Shown piece after piece: positions 1 through 8,248 of a stretch of 64,000 nt of DNA. The position numbers and the translations under genes were made by a program. The notes beneath the pieces were generated by a model. The model was not told where the DNA came from. It did no database searches and saw only the letters and a program-made list of their open reading frames with translations. Source of the DNA: Deinococcus peraridilitoris DSM 19664 (GTDB lineage Bacteria; Deinococcota; Deinococci; Deinococcales; Deinococcaceae); contig NC_019793.1 of the NCBI RefSeq assembly GCF_000317835.1, positions 2,505,001 to 2,569,000 on the forward strand. Direction: 5' to 3'. Every line of letters begins with the position of its first letter. Positions within the stretch are counted from its first letter, which is position 1.

Positions 1-1173
1 CAGGGTTGCCTGCTTTTCACGTGAGGATGAGAGATCGATCTGCCGCGGTGAACGGACCGTCACACGACGTGGACGTGCCGTACTTGGAGCGGGTGTCCCG
101 ACCGCGGCTACGCTGCGGGGATTCCGGAATTCTCGCCTGATGGGGCTTGTGGGTACGGGCGCAGGAAGAGCTGGAGCGGTGATCGGGCGAGTTGCGGTGG
201 AGGGTGAGGCGGATTTGGGCGCTTTCGGTGCGACAGGTGAGGCCGGTTTTGTAATGCGAGTCTGTGTGGGAGATGGTTTGACGGTCACCGACCGAATCGG
301 TTTGCTGTTGGAAAGACCCGACCTGGTCGGGGCGGCAACCTTGACGGGCACCTTGACGGGCGTACGGACGACAGCAGCCGACGAGGCCCGGACAGCTGGA
401 ACAGCCGGTACCTTGGCTGGCGTGCTGTACACCGGAGCTGGCTTGCTGGCACTCTTGGGCGGTATGGCCGCCCGTTGAGCGGTGGCCGTTGGCCGGACCG
501 GCTTCTTGGTTGGACTGGACGCTGGAGTTGCAGGCCGGGTGCTGGGCTTTGCCTGCTTCCGTCTGACCTCGGGGGCTTTGGCTCCAGGGCGCGCTGCAGG
601 GGCTGTGCTGGTGACCGGCAAACTGGGGATGACGGGCAGGTCCGCTTCATGCTTGGTTGCGGGCGGCATGGCGGGCACTTCCTGCGGCGCTTCGGGCAGG
701 ATGGCGGGATCGGGCTCGAACAGGGTGGCCATGCCGACCTGTTGGGGAGCGCTGAAAATCCGTATCCCGGCGGGTGCGAGATAAGCGGCACTCAGCAGCG
801 TCAGGCCGACAGGAACGAGCCCAGCACCCCAGCGGCCCGCGACGGAAGCACCCGTCAGCCGCCAGGTGTTGGTGCTGAACAATACCCCGACTGACAGCAG
901 GAAGCCGCCGCTGAGCCAAAGGAAAGTAGCACTGTCGCTGGCCGATCGCCACATCAGCGGCAATCCGATCAGCACCGCAAAGATGGCTGCTCCGGTCCAT
1001 AAACGGCGGCTGAGCGGCCCGAAGCCAAACGCGTAAGGCGTCAGGAGTAACAAGACTGCGCCAAGAATCAGCGCGGCATGAGGTGCAAGCAGCGCCACAA
1101 TCGCGCCGCTGGCGGCCCCGAGTGACCAAGCCAGCCGAAGGGCCTGCCTGTGATGTATTCCCCGAAAGTGCAT
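1..1173 (-). CDS. Membrane-anchored Pro/Ala-rich protein, C-terminus cut by window edge
   Basis: Reading leftwards from an ATG at 1173 the frame stays open to base 1, giving at least 391 residues with the C-terminus outside the window; a GTG at 1212 is an alternative start. About five hydrophobic stretches (residues ~12-30, 34-50, 61-74, 83-100, 118-133) suggest a membrane domain. From ~140 onward the chain becomes rich in Pro, Ala, Lys, Thr and Ser (for example KPVRPTATA, VRTPVKVPVKVAAPT), a typical flexible linker or cell-wall-spanning segment. No catalytic motif is visible, and whatever domain follows the linker is not in view. No clear ribosome binding site precedes either start. The family is not recognised; the gene call rests on the long open frame and its coherent composition. 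Confidence 0.7.
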   Translation of the reverse strand, partial: MHFRGIHHRQALRLAWSLGAASGAIVALLAPHAALILGAVLLLLTPYAFGFGPLSRRLWTGAAIFAVLIGLPLMWRSASDSATFLWLSGGFLLSVGVLFSTNTWRLTGASVAGRWGAGLVPVGLTLLSAAYLAPAGIRIFSAPQQVGMATLFEPDPAILPEAPQEVPAMPPATKHEADLPVIPSLPVTSTAPAARPGAKAPEVRRKQAKPSTRPATPASSPTKKPVRPTATAQRAAIPPKSASKPAPVYSTPAKVPAVPAVRASSAAVVRTPVKVPVKVAAPTRSGLSNSKPIRSVTVKPSPTQTRITKPASPVAPKAPKSASPSTATRPITAPALPAPVPTSPIRREFRNPRSVAAVGTPAPSTARPRRVTVRSPRQIDLSSSREKQATL

Positions 1174-1541
1174 GCGCCCACGATAAGTGAGGAAGCTGAT
1201 CGGGCCCCTCACAACACTTAAAGAGGGCCCTCACCGACGCTCATCAAGGCGCTGTCGAAGCATGATTTGGGCGGGGGAACTGGTGCGATCAAACATCACA
1301 GAAGACCGTTTAGCTTAACTGAACGATGCCGTCAGTCTTGACGGAACTCAGGCGACCTCGTGTTCAAGCGGGTGCAGGCGTCGAGAAAAGCGGTACGGCG
1401 CGGCAGGCAACAGTAGAGCGTGGAAGCAGCGCTTGCCCAAACTGGCCCCGGATGCGGTATAATCCTTGACTGGTTGCCCTAAGGGTTATGAACCCCGTGC
1501 ATATAAACCCTGCAAACGCGTGGGGACGTGAGGAGAACATC
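1174..1541. other. Intergenic region between membrane protein and rpmB
   Basis: This 368-base gap separates the divergent gene at 1173 from rpmB. It carries the rpmB promoter (see next entry). No tRNA-like fold or convincing small gene was seen in the rest. Confidence 0.6.
1433..1463 (+). promoter_or_regulatory. Predicted rpmB promoter
   Basis: A perfect -10 TATAAT lies at 1458-1463 with a TTGCCC -35 candidate at 1433-1438 (19-bp spacer). It lies about 80 bases upstream of the L28 start, so this mRNA has a leader, unlike many genes in the window. Confidence 0.6.
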
Positions 1542-1775
1542 ATGGCGAAGAAGTGCTTTGTAACAGGAAAGAGTGGGATGGTCGTCAACAGCGTCATCCG
1601 TCGTGGTAAGGCCAAGGCGCAGGGCGGCGTGGGGCGCAAGGTGACCGGCGTCACCAAACACCGTCAGAAGGCCAACTTGCAAAAGAAGACCGTCATCGTC
1701 GACGGTGAAGTCAAGCGCGTTTGGCTCTCGACCAAGGCGTTGCGCCGCCTGCCGGAAAACATTCAGGTCATCTGA
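1542..1775 (+). CDS. rpmB: 50S ribosomal protein L28
   Basis: A 77-residue basic protein beginning MAKKCFVTGKSG, with VVNSVIRRGKA, GVGRKVTGVTK and a C-terminal VKRVWLSTKALRRLPE segment that match bacterial L28, a structural protein of the large ribosomal subunit. The ATG at 1542 is chosen over an in-frame upstream ATG at 1488 because a clear AGGAG lies at 1531-1535, six bases before it, and the family starts here. Only one cysteine (Cys5) is present, so this is the zinc-free form of L28. It is a monocistronic gene, with a TATAAT promoter upstream and a strong hairpin directly downstream. Confidence 0.97.
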   Translation: MAKKCFVTGKSGMVVNSVIRRGKAKAQGGVGRKVTGVTKHRQKANLQKKTVIVDGEVKRVWLSTKALRRLPENIQVI

Positions 1776-1784
1776 ACAGGCCTC

Positions 1785-1829
1785 GCGAAATGGCAGGGCG
1801 ATCCGATTCGGATCGCCCTGCCATTTCGC
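1785..1829. terminator. Perfect inverted repeat after rpmB
   Basis: A perfect 21-bp stem (1785-1805 pairing with 1809-1829) closed by a 3-base loop starts ten bases after the L28 stop codon. The following T-run is short and broken. It most likely ends the rpmB transcript; the symmetry would let it work in both directions. Confidence 0.75.
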
Positions 1830-2015
1830 CGTTTGCTGCTTTCGTCAGTCGAGGTACCTTCCCGGCCTGCTGCACCCTCAGACTGAGTGGTGATCATTTT
1901 GTGTGCCCCCTCCGCAGGCATTCATCATGAGTCTGTGAAAAGATTGTAGCTGCCTCGGTAAAATTTTCCTTTTGTCCGCAAAGTATTGGGCGTATCATCA
2001 GGATGGTACCTGGAC

Positions 2016-4100
2016 ATGCCCTCTGATCGAGACTGTAGTGCCAAGCATGATGCCGACGGAGCATGCCGTGTCTTGCTGGCTGAGGCAGCTGAGGCACTCG
2101 ACCGTGATTCACGGGAAGCAGAGCGCTTGGCGCTGGCCGCACGGGAAGTGGCGGTCACGCATGACTTGCTGGGAGAGGCGGCGTGGGCACTGTTTGTGGC
2201 CGGTCAGGCCGCGTGGCGACAAGGTGCCGTAATGCGCGCGACTGAAGCGATGGAGTCTTCCTTCGAACTTTTCCGGGTGGTCGGAAGGTGGCTGGACGCA
2301 GCTCGGGTACAGCTGAGCCTGGGAGGTTGGCGCTCAGCATCCGAACAGTACGAGACGGCTGTGGAGGCGGCTGAGATGGCACTGGTGTTCGCCGAGCAGG
2401 ATGGTGATCCGAAGGTGCAGGCCGAGGCGCTCGAGCTGCTGGCCCACATTCGGCAGCGACAGGACCGGTCACAAGACGCGTGGCGCCTGCTGGAGCGCGC
2501 CCTGACCTTGTACCGGTCGAGCGGTGATGTACCCACACAAGTGCGGTGTCTGGGAAAGCTGGGCGACACCCTGAATGCCCTGGGTGACGATGCACCGGCC
2601 CTCTCTCATCTGCTTGAGGCTGAACGGTTGGTGCGTGAAGGGCAAAGTGACGAGTCGTGTGACGATTCGTCCTTGAAGGCGGCACTGCTGATCCGCCTTG
2701 GTGGTCTGTACCGAAAGCTGGGCGACCTGCAGCGCTCCCAAGCAGCGCTGCAGGAAGCACTGACGCTGAGTCAGGGCGGCCAGAACCGGTCGCATGAGAT
2801 GGTATCGCATGAGACCGTGGCCACGCTGGAACTGGGACAGCTGCAGTTGGCGCTGAATGCGCCGGAGCAGGCCCAGGTGTCGCTGCAGCGTGGTCTTGCG
2901 CTTGCGCGGCTGCACGCTTTGCGCGCCCAGGAGTTCGCGGCGCTCGGCGGGCTGGGGAAGCTTCACGCCCTTCGGGGTGATCTGATGGAGGCTGCCGCTG
3001 CGCACCGGGAAGCGGCCGAGGTGGCCCGGGGGGTGACCGACGCTGCTGGTGAAGCGAGCGCACTGCTCGACCTGGCGCGTGTACATTTGTCCTTACAGCA
3101 GGTGCACAGCGCGCACGGCGTCCTGCAGCGCGCGCTCGCGCTGGTCGGCGACCCCGCTTGGAAAACCGCACCGCTGGAAATCCACGAGCTGCTCGCCCAC
3201 ACCTGCGCTCTTCTGGGCGATTTTCAGGCGGCCCTCGCGCATCACCGCCACTTTCACGTGCTTGATCAGCAACGGTTCGACGGATACACCACACGTCGCG
3301 CCTCGCGCCTCACCGATGCGCTTGAACTTGAACGGGCCCGACACGATGCCGAGGTCTACCGCCTGCGCACCGAGGCCGCGCGGCAGGCACGCGCAGAAGC
3401 GGAAGGTCAGGTGCGTGACCGCACGCTGGAGCTGGAACACTCGCAACTGGAAGCTTTTACACGACTGGCGCTGGCCGGTGAATACCGTGACGACGAAACC
3501 GGTCAGCATACCTGGCGTGTAGGCCAGTACACGGCGTCCATTGCACGGGCAATGGGCCTGCCCGACGAGCAGGTGGATCTCCTGGGTGTCGCGGCCCGCC
3601 TGCACGACGTGGGCAAGATCGGCATTCCCGACGCGATCTTGCTCAAGCCGGGCAAGTTCACTCCTGAAGAATACGAGCGCATGAAGACCCACACGATCAT
3701 TGGCGCACGTCTCCTGTCGGGCAGCCGCTCGACCCTGTTGCAGCTGGCCGAGGTGATCGCCTGGACCCATCACGAACGCTGGGACGGCCAGGGATATCCG
3801 CACGGCTTGGCCGATGAAGCCATTCCGCTGCCCGGCCGCATCGTGGCCGTGGCCGACGTGTTCGACGCACTGACCCACGCCCGCACCTACAAACCGGCCT
3901 GGACCCATCAGGCGGCGCTTGACGAGCTGATGAAACAAAAAGGTGCGCAGTTCGACCCGCAGGTGGTGGAGGCCGCACTTGGCGTGTTCAGCACTTCCGG
4001 ATTTTTTGAGGGACTTGAGCGCGATCAGACTGCGCAGCAGTCTTCTTTGGCCCGGGGTGCGGCGCGGCCGCCGGGGGCCGCGCGCCCGGAATCCCGGTAA
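2016..4100 (+). CDS. TPR-repeat protein with C-terminal HD-GYP domain (predicted c-di-GMP phosphodiesterase)
   Basis: A 694-residue protein. Residues ~20-430 are Ala/Leu/Glu-rich helical repeats of tetratricopeptide type, followed by a charged coiled-coil stretch (~430-490) and an HD-GYP domain. The HD pair is visible in ARLHDVGKIGIPD (His530-Asp531), then KTHTIIGARLL and HHERWDGQGYP near residue 585, which carries the GYP signature. HD-GYP enzymes hydrolyse cyclic di-GMP; the family usually has a receiver domain at the front, whereas here TPRs replace it, suggesting control by protein contact. The start at 2016 is favoured over an upstream ATG at 1986 because AGGATGG at 2000-2006 is a good ribosome binding site and a TATCAT -10 at 1993-1998 lies inside the longer version. 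Confidence 0.9.
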   Translation: MPSDRDCSAKHDADGACRVLLAEAAEALDRDSREAERLALAAREVAVTHDLLGEAAWALFVAGQAAWRQGAVMRATEAMESSFELFRVVGRWLDAARVQLSLGGWRSASEQYETAVEAAEMALVFAEQDGDPKVQAEALELLAHIRQRQDRSQDAWRLLERALTLYRSSGDVPTQVRCLGKLGDTLNALGDDAPALSHLLEAERLVREGQSDESCDDSSLKAALLIRLGGLYRKLGDLQRSQAALQEALTLSQGGQNRSHEMVSHETVATLELGQLQLALNAPEQAQVSLQRGLALARLHALRAQEFAALGGLGKLHALRGDLMEAAAAHREAAEVARGVTDAAGEASALLDLARVHLSLQQVHSAHGVLQRALALVGDPAWKTAPLEIHELLAHTCALLGDFQAALAHHRHFHVLDQQRFDGYTTRRASRLTDALELERARHDAEVYRLRTEAARQARAEAEGQVRDRTLELEHSQLEAFTRLALAGEYRDDETGQHTWRVGQYTASIARAMGLPDEQVDLLGVAARLHDVGKIGIPDAILLKPGKFTPEEYERMKTHTIIGARLLSGSRSTLLQLAEVIAWTHHERWDGQGYPHGLADEAIPLPGRIVAVADVFDALTHARTYKPAWTHQAALDELMKQKGAQFDPQVVEAALGVFSTSGFFEGLERDQTAQQSSLARGAARPPGAARPESR

Positions 4101-4136
4101 CCTGCGCGCCCACTGCCGGGTGTGGCCCGGACCATG

Positions 4137-4466
4137 TTAGGGCCCACGCTTGTGACGGGGTTTTGTGCGGGTATCATCGACGCCCAGGCCATGTTCGAGG
4201 GCGATACCCAGGGTCGTCAGCACCCCGGCTCCTGACCATCCGACGATACAGCTGATGCCCAGCAGGGCCACGTGGCTGACCGTGAACCATTCGAGCATGA
4301 GGGCCACCGTGGCGACGCTGGCAATGCCGGCAGAAAAGGCCGTGGCCAGCGTGCGCCGCATGCGGGGAAGCGTTTCCTTCATCAGCTGCCGGGCAAGCTG
4401 GGTGATGAACGCCGCCAGGAAGGCGGTCAGCAGCAATGTGAAAAGGGAAGGGGCAACGGGTGGCAT
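4137..4466 (-). CDS. Holin-like small membrane protein under an RDRM site
   Basis: A 109-residue protein starting MPPVAPSLFTLLL. Three hydrophobic segments are visible (about residues 7-25, 44-60 and 66-90), with a basic middle loop (KETLPRMRRT) and a charged tail ending RTKPRHKRGP. Size, topology and the GISCIVGWSGAGVLTTLG segment resemble the LydA-type (superfamily III) phage holins; this is a by-eye similarity. GGAG lies just before the ATG at 4466, preferred to an upstream ATG at 4508 that would place the palindrome inside the coding region. The 17-bp RDRM-like palindrome sits 18 bases upstream and overlaps a TATTAT -10, so DNA-damage control by the DdrO/IrrE system is expected. It is divergent to an S24-type repressor gene. 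Confidence 0.6.
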   Translation of the reverse strand: MPPVAPSLFTLLLTAFLAAFITQLARQLMKETLPRMRRTLATAFSAGIASVATVALMLEWFTVSHVALLGISCIVGWSGAGVLTTLGIALEHGLGVDDTRTKPRHKRGP

Positions 4467-4483
4467 CAAGGCTCCTTTCGAGG

Positions 4484-4500
4484 TTATGTCATCAACATAA
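4484..4500. promoter_or_regulatory. RDRM-like operator (predicted DdrO site)
   Basis: The sequence TTATGTCATCAACATAA is a 17-bp palindrome with 6-bp arms, matching the form of the radiation/desiccation response motif bound by the repressor DdrO in Deinococcus. It overlaps a minus-strand -10 (TATTAT, 4502-4497) of the holin-like gene. The start of the S24 gene on the other strand is 71 bases away. Binding is inferred from the motif only. Confidence 0.8.
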
Positions 4501-4570
4501 TATTCCAAGAGTCATAATTCAAGTCGAAAAACCCACATTATGCTTGACTGAAGTGCGCTAGATTCACTGC

Positions 4571-5260
4571 ATGAGCAGCGCCAACCCAAATGAGGTCGCC
4601 GTGTGGCTGCGTGAACTGCGGGTGCGGCTCCGGTTGCGCCAGGATCAGGTGGAGGCGCACAGCGCGACCATCGGCGAGAGCTGTCGTATTTCGCAGTCAT
4701 ATCTCTCGAAACTGGAACGGGGCACCAAGACGCTGAGCAGCCTCACTCCACAGAAGATGAACGCCCTGCGCCTGATTTACCGGGTCAGCCCCGAGGAATG
4801 GGCCTCTCACACCGGCCTGAGCGTTGTGACCGGGCATGGCGAAGACGACGTGGTCGGCGGGCTTGAGTTTGTGCGGGTTCCCGTGCACGCGCTGGCCGCC
4901 GCCGGGCTGCCGCTCAGCGAGGACGGATCGAGCATCATCGACACCGAGCTGGTCCCGCGCGAGGAATTCAAAAACGGCATGGTGGTGCTGGAAGTGCAGG
5001 GAGAATCGATGACCAGCAGCGACGGCGGCCTGCGGCACGGCGACCGGATCTACGTCGACGTGAACGACCTGGAACTGCGCGAGGGCAAGGTGTACGTGCT
5101 GCACGTGCAGGGCGGGGGAATTCTGGTCAAGCGCGTTCGGCGCTTCGACGGTGATTTCTGGCTCACCAGCGATAACCCGGAATTCCCGCCCATTCGCCCG
5201 GATCAGGTAACGCTGGTCGGGCGGGTGTACTACCATCAGCCCAGGGGCCGGCGGCTGTAA
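4571..5260 (+). CDS. XRE-family HTH / S24 (LexA/CI-like) repressor
   Basis: A 229-residue two-domain regulator. Residues ~8-65 form an XRE-type helix-turn-helix (AVWLRELRVRLRLRQDQVE, SQSYLSKLERG); residues ~100-229 are an S24 peptidase domain. The family's self-cleavage parts are all visible: an Ala-Gly site near residues 112-113 (AAAGLP), catalytic Ser146 in GESMTS and Lys187 in ILVKRVR, spaced as in phage CI proteins. Such repressors are inactivated by RecA-stimulated autocleavage. A TAGATT -10 at 4559-4564 ends six bases before the ATG, so the mRNA is probably leaderless. The divergent holin-like gene and shared control region recall a phage lysogeny switch, but no other phage genes are nearby. 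Confidence 0.85.
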   Translation: MSSANPNEVAVWLRELRVRLRLRQDQVEAHSATIGESCRISQSYLSKLERGTKTLSSLTPQKMNALRLIYRVSPEEWASHTGLSVVTGHGEDDVVGGLEFVRVPVHALAAAGLPLSEDGSSIIDTELVPREEFKNGMVVLEVQGESMTSSDGGLRHGDRIYVDVNDLELREGKVYVLHVQGGGILVKRVRRFDGDFWLTSDNPEFPPIRPDQVTLVGRVYYHQPRGRRL

Positions 5261-5281
5261 CCCGCAAAACGTGCGTGTCGA

Positions 5282-5524
5282 TCAAGGGTCGGTCAGCAGT
5301 TCCTCGAGCGAGTAAGTTCGCGGCTGTGTGAAGAGCAATTCGTCGGTGGCCTCACGCTCGGCCTGCTCGCAGGCCCGCACGACGTAACTCATCCATTGGC
5401 GCTGGGAAAGACCGGCCGGCCTCGAAGAGGGAAGGTGTGCCCGCAGGCGTTCCTGAAGTAAGCGCTGCCAGGTCGCCTGTTGCTCTGCTGGGCCAGCCTG
5501 CTCCCAACCGCGATCACTTCTCAT
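5282..5524 (-). CDS. Small uncharacterised protein (80 aa)
   Basis: An 80-residue, Gln/Arg/Glu-rich, soluble protein with a predicted helical middle (ATWQRLLQERLRAHL, QRQWMSYVVRACEQAERE). No family recognised. The start at 5524 is supported by a TAGTCT -10 at 5536-5531, six bases before the ATG: the leaderless pattern of neighbouring genes. It ends 22 bases from the end of the convergent S24 gene. Confidence 0.55.
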   Translation of the reverse strand: MRSDRGWEQAGPAEQQATWQRLLQERLRAHLPSSRPAGLSQRQWMSYVVRACEQAEREATDELLFTQPRTYSLEELLTDP

Positions 5525-5615
5525 GAGCCCAGACTAGGGGAACAGAAAGAGAAGTGCGCTCAGCAAGCGTTTATCCGGTGCCGGATTCAAGAAACGCCCA
5601 AGGCGGCCGGGTCAG

Positions 5616-6671
5616 TCAGGCCGCTTTGGACGGGGTCCTGGCCGCGCGACGTGGGCGGCCGTCCGGTCGGTGCTCGGCGTCGAGCATCCGCTGTAAGGCG
5701 AGCTCGGAGCGTGACAGCCCCTCCAGCGCGTTGACACCCCGTGAGGAGCGAGGCTCGAAGTCATCGAGAATCCGACCTTCGAAATAACGATCGAAGATGA
5801 CCGGGCAGATGTAGTGTGCGCGCACCACGGCCGGTGTGTTGCCCAGATCGGCCGCCACGACTTTCACGCACTCCACCACCGTTTTGCGGGCTTCACGTTC
5901 GCTGGCGGCCACTCCGGCTTCTGCCAGATATTCACCGGCCAGCAGTGTACCACCCCAGGTGCGGAAGTCCTTGGCGGTAAAAGGCCCGATCAGTTCTCGG
6001 ATGTAGGCGTTGAGTTCTGCTGAACGCACTCGCGTCACCCCTTGCTCGCCGCGGGCCTGAAACAAAAAGCGGCCGGGCAAAGCCAGCAGCTTCTCGATGT
6101 TGGCTGCCAGCGTGCGATCGGTGAGCGCCTTGTGCTGCCAGATGCCGTGCTTGCCCTTGAAATGAAACTCGACGGTGTTGCCCACCACCTTGACATGACG
6201 CTTGTGCAGCGTCGAAAGGCCGTAGGTCTTGTGCCGCGTCGCGTAGGCGTCCGAGCCTACCCGGAAGTGCGCCACGTACAGCAGGCGGGTCATCAAGGCC
6301 AGCACCTTGCGCGGAGGCAGTTCTGCGCGCCGCAGATCGGCGGTGGTGAGTTGGCGCAGCTGGGGCAGCGCGAAAGCGAAGCGCGCCAGGCGTTGCCATT
6401 TGCGCAGCGCGCCTGCCTGCAGAAAGTCCGGATGATAGCGGTACTGCAGGCGTCCGGCCGCGTCACGCCCGAAGGCCTGCAATTCGGCGTCCGGATCCGG
6501 CGAGACGAACACCTCCTGATAAGCGGGTGGTACGGCCAGCCTGGCAATTCGCGCCAGCGCCGCTTGATCGGTCAGTTCGGTGCCGTCGGGATAGAAGTAT
6601 CGAAACTCGTCCACCTTGCTGCCTTCGCGGCGCAGGTACTCGTCTTGCAGCAGTTCGGTGCGTGAAGTCAT
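5616..6671 (-). CDS. DNA topoisomerase IB
   Basis: A 351-residue type IB topoisomerase of the short poxvirus/Deinococcus kind, which relaxes supercoils through a transient 3'-phosphotyrosine link. The N-terminal domain holds EFRYFYPDGTEL; the catalytic domain shows the conserved Arg in GSDAYATRHKTYGLSTL, the Lys in EFHFKGKHG, a second Arg in DFRTWGGTLLAGEYL, and the nucleophile Tyr287 in VVRAHYICP. Length agrees with the family. The frame runs further upstream to 6860, but that extension is unlike the family and the ATG at 6671 (MTSRTELLQDEYL) is the expected start. It stands alone between the small convergent-side ORF and the divergent ferredoxin gene. Confidence 0.95.
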   Translation of the reverse strand: MTSRTELLQDEYLRREGSKVDEFRYFYPDGTELTDQAALARIARLAVPPAYQEVFVSPDPDAELQAFGRDAAGRLQYRYHPDFLQAGALRKWQRLARFAFALPQLRQLTTADLRRAELPPRKVLALMTRLLYVAHFRVGSDAYATRHKTYGLSTLHKRHVKVVGNTVEFHFKGKHGIWQHKALTDRTLAANIEKLLALPGRFLFQARGEQGVTRVRSAELNAYIRELIGPFTAKDFRTWGGTLLAGEYLAEAGVAASEREARKTVVECVKVVAADLGNTPAVVRAHYICPVIFDRYFEGRILDDFEPRSSRGVNALEGLSRSELALQRMLDAEHRPDGRPRRAARTPSKAA

Positions 6672-6895
6672 ATGGCCTGACTTCGGCTGCCGCAGGCAGC
6701 GCGGCGAACGAGGCGCCCTGGCTTTGCAGGTGGAGTACCGGGCATGGTCACCGTAAGGTACGGGTGGGCCGTGTGGCGCACTTGAGGAACAGCTTGAGGC
6801 GGCCTTGACCGTAAAGAGTGGACCATGCACGGCGCCGCTTCCCGGTAAACCTCCCCTCAAGCCGGGCGTCCTCCCACGCCGCGCGAGGGGGCGGC

Positions 6896-6901
6896 TAGAC
6901 T
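6896..6901 (+). promoter_or_regulatory. Leaderless-type -10 (TAGACT) of ferredoxin gene
   Basis: TAGACT ends six bases before the ATG at 6908, placing the predicted transcription start on the start codon itself. This is the clearest example of a pattern shared by a dozen genes in the window. Confidence 0.6.
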
Positions 6902-6907
6902 GACTGC

Positions 6908-7264
6908 ATGCCCAAACTGAATGTGCAAGGTTACGGAGAATTCGAGGTTGGCGCCTCCGAGCGTCTGGTGCTGGCGCTGGAGCGCGTCGGCGTGGACATT
7001 CTGCACCGTTGTGGTGGTCAGGCGCGCTGCACCTCCTGCCGGGTAGAGTTCATGGAAGGTGAGCCAGAGCGCATGACGCAGGCCGAACGGAGCGTGCTGG
7101 AAGCCAAGGGGCTGCTGGGTCAGGCCCGACTGTCATGCCAGATGCTGTGCGATCACGACATGAGCCTCAGGCCGGTACAGACGGTCGCCAGTTCGGGTCT
7201 GGAAAGTGGCAAGACCCCCGCCGGGCAGATCGAGCCCGAGCCTGTCTGGGACAGCGGAGCCTGA
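6908..7264 (+). CDS. 2Fe-2S ferredoxin
   Basis: A 118-residue plant-type [2Fe-2S] ferredoxin. The cluster ligands are visible as CGGQARCTSC (three Cys in a C-x5-C-x2-C run near residues 35-43) and the later Cys in ARLSCQM near residue 77. An acidic C-terminal tail ends EPEPVWDSGA. Such proteins carry single electrons to oxygenases or Fe-S assembly systems in the cytoplasm; the partner is not evident here. The mRNA is probably leaderless (TAGACT at 6896-6901). Confidence 0.9.
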   Translation: MPKLNVQGYGEFEVGASERLVLALERVGVDILHRCGGQARCTSCRVEFMEGEPERMTQAERSVLEAKGLLGQARLSCQMLCDHDMSLRPVQTVASSGLESGKTPAGQIEPEPVWDSGA

Positions 7265-7275
7265 AGAGGCACGGC

Positions 7276-7485
7276 TCAGCTGTCTGAACGGTCCGTGGTC
7301 GGGCCGGGTGTTTCCCCGGGGAAGCCCAGACCGGCCAGAATCCGTTCGCGCGGCCAGTGAATCAGTGCCTGCAACTCATCGAGTGTCTCCTCGAATTCCG
7401 GAGAACTTGTTTCGGCGGCGCGCAGCCGTTCCCACAAGGCGTTGCGCCGGCGCAACCAGGTCACGGTCTGCCCGGGCTCCTTCAC
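7276..7485 (-). CDS. Small protein translationally coupled to PAP2 gene
   Basis: A 69-residue ORF starting at a GTG (7485) that overlaps the TGA of the PAP2 gene in the four bases GTGA, an arrangement typical of translational coupling. The protein is charged and helical (TWLRRRNALWERLRAAE, EETLDELQALIHWPRERI) and has no recognised family. Its convergent neighbour is the ferredoxin, 11 bases away. Confidence 0.55.
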   Translation of the reverse strand: MKEPGQTVTWLRRRNALWERLRAAETSSPEFEETLDELQALIHWPRERILAGLGFPGETPGPTTDRSDS

Positions 7486-8147
7486 GGGTTGCTGCGCAGA
7501 ATCCGCGGAATGTGCAGGATGCGTGCCAGACCCAGCACCCAGGCCACCGAGAAGAGCGCGCCTGCCGCCACGTCCGTCGGGTAGTGCACGCCGATGTACA
7601 CCCGTGAGAGCATCATGCCCACGGTATACAGCAGTCCGAGCACCACCGCAAAAACCCGGAAGCGCGCCGACCACAGCAGCACGATCAGGGTGCAGGCGAG
7701 CGCGGAGGCGAACATCGAGTGGCCGCTGGGAAAGGACGAGTCGGTCTCGGGCAGAAAAGGCACCCACAGGTCGGGCCGGGGACGATCGAAGAACTGCTTG
7801 AGCGCGAAGTTCACGCTCGCCACGCCGCCCAGGGCCAGCAGGACGAACCAGCCCAAACGGCGCCGACGGCGAAAATACACCACGAACAGTGTCACTGCGA
7901 TGGGCAGCATCAGTTTGGCGCTGCCAAAAATCGAGAAGGCCGCTGCCGCGTGATTGGCAGGGTCGGAGGTGAAGCCGTGCACGAAACGCATGATCGCCTC
8001 GTCGACGGCCAGCGTTTCCTGCTCGTAGACGTCCTCGGCAATGTCGGCAAACAGGAAAAGCGGCACCAGCACCGTGAGCGCCAGAATCGACAGGGCCCGC
8101 CAGTGCGTCTTGAGAAGCTGTCCGAGGTGAACGAGATGTTCTTTCAT
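7482..8147 (-). CDS. PAP2-family membrane phosphatase
   Basis: A 221-residue integral membrane protein with about six hydrophobic segments. All three phosphatase motifs of the PAP2/acid phosphatase superfamily are present: KQFFDRPRP (motif 1), SFPSGHSMFAS (motif 2) and SRVYIGVHYPTD (motif 3, with the catalytic His). Members dephosphorylate lipid phosphates such as undecaprenyl pyrophosphate or phosphatidic acid at the outer face of the membrane; the exact substrate cannot be told from sequence. It overlaps the small gene at 7276-7485. Confidence 0.92.
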   Translation of the reverse strand: MKEHLVHLGQLLKTHWRALSILALTVLVPLFLFADIAEDVYEQETLAVDEAIMRFVHGFTSDPANHAAAAFSIFGSAKLMLPIAVTLFVVYFRRRRRLGWFVLLALGGVASVNFALKQFFDRPRPDLWVPFLPETDSSFPSGHSMFASALACTLIVLLWSARFRVFAVVLGLLYTVGMMLSRVYIGVHYPTDVAAGALFSVAWVLGLARILHIPRILRSNP

Positions 8148-8248
8148 GACCTTCGTCGAGGGTAACCTTGTCGGAAGATCGCTGCGTGAATCCCGGCTGG
8201 CAGGATGTTGGGAGTTGCGTGTGGTCTATCGTGTGAACGGCGAAAGCG

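Noticed and set aside
647..1234. 195-codon minus-strand frame (and 285-791)
   Set aside because: It overlaps the partial membrane protein frame; composition is Arg/Cys-rich as in antisense or out-of-frame translations.
3093..3938. 281-codon minus-strand frame inside the HD-GYP gene
   Set aside because: Complete overlap with a well supported gene; no motifs.
4137..5260. Intact prophage
   Set aside because: Apart from the holin-like and repressor-like genes no structural, replication or integrase genes are present.
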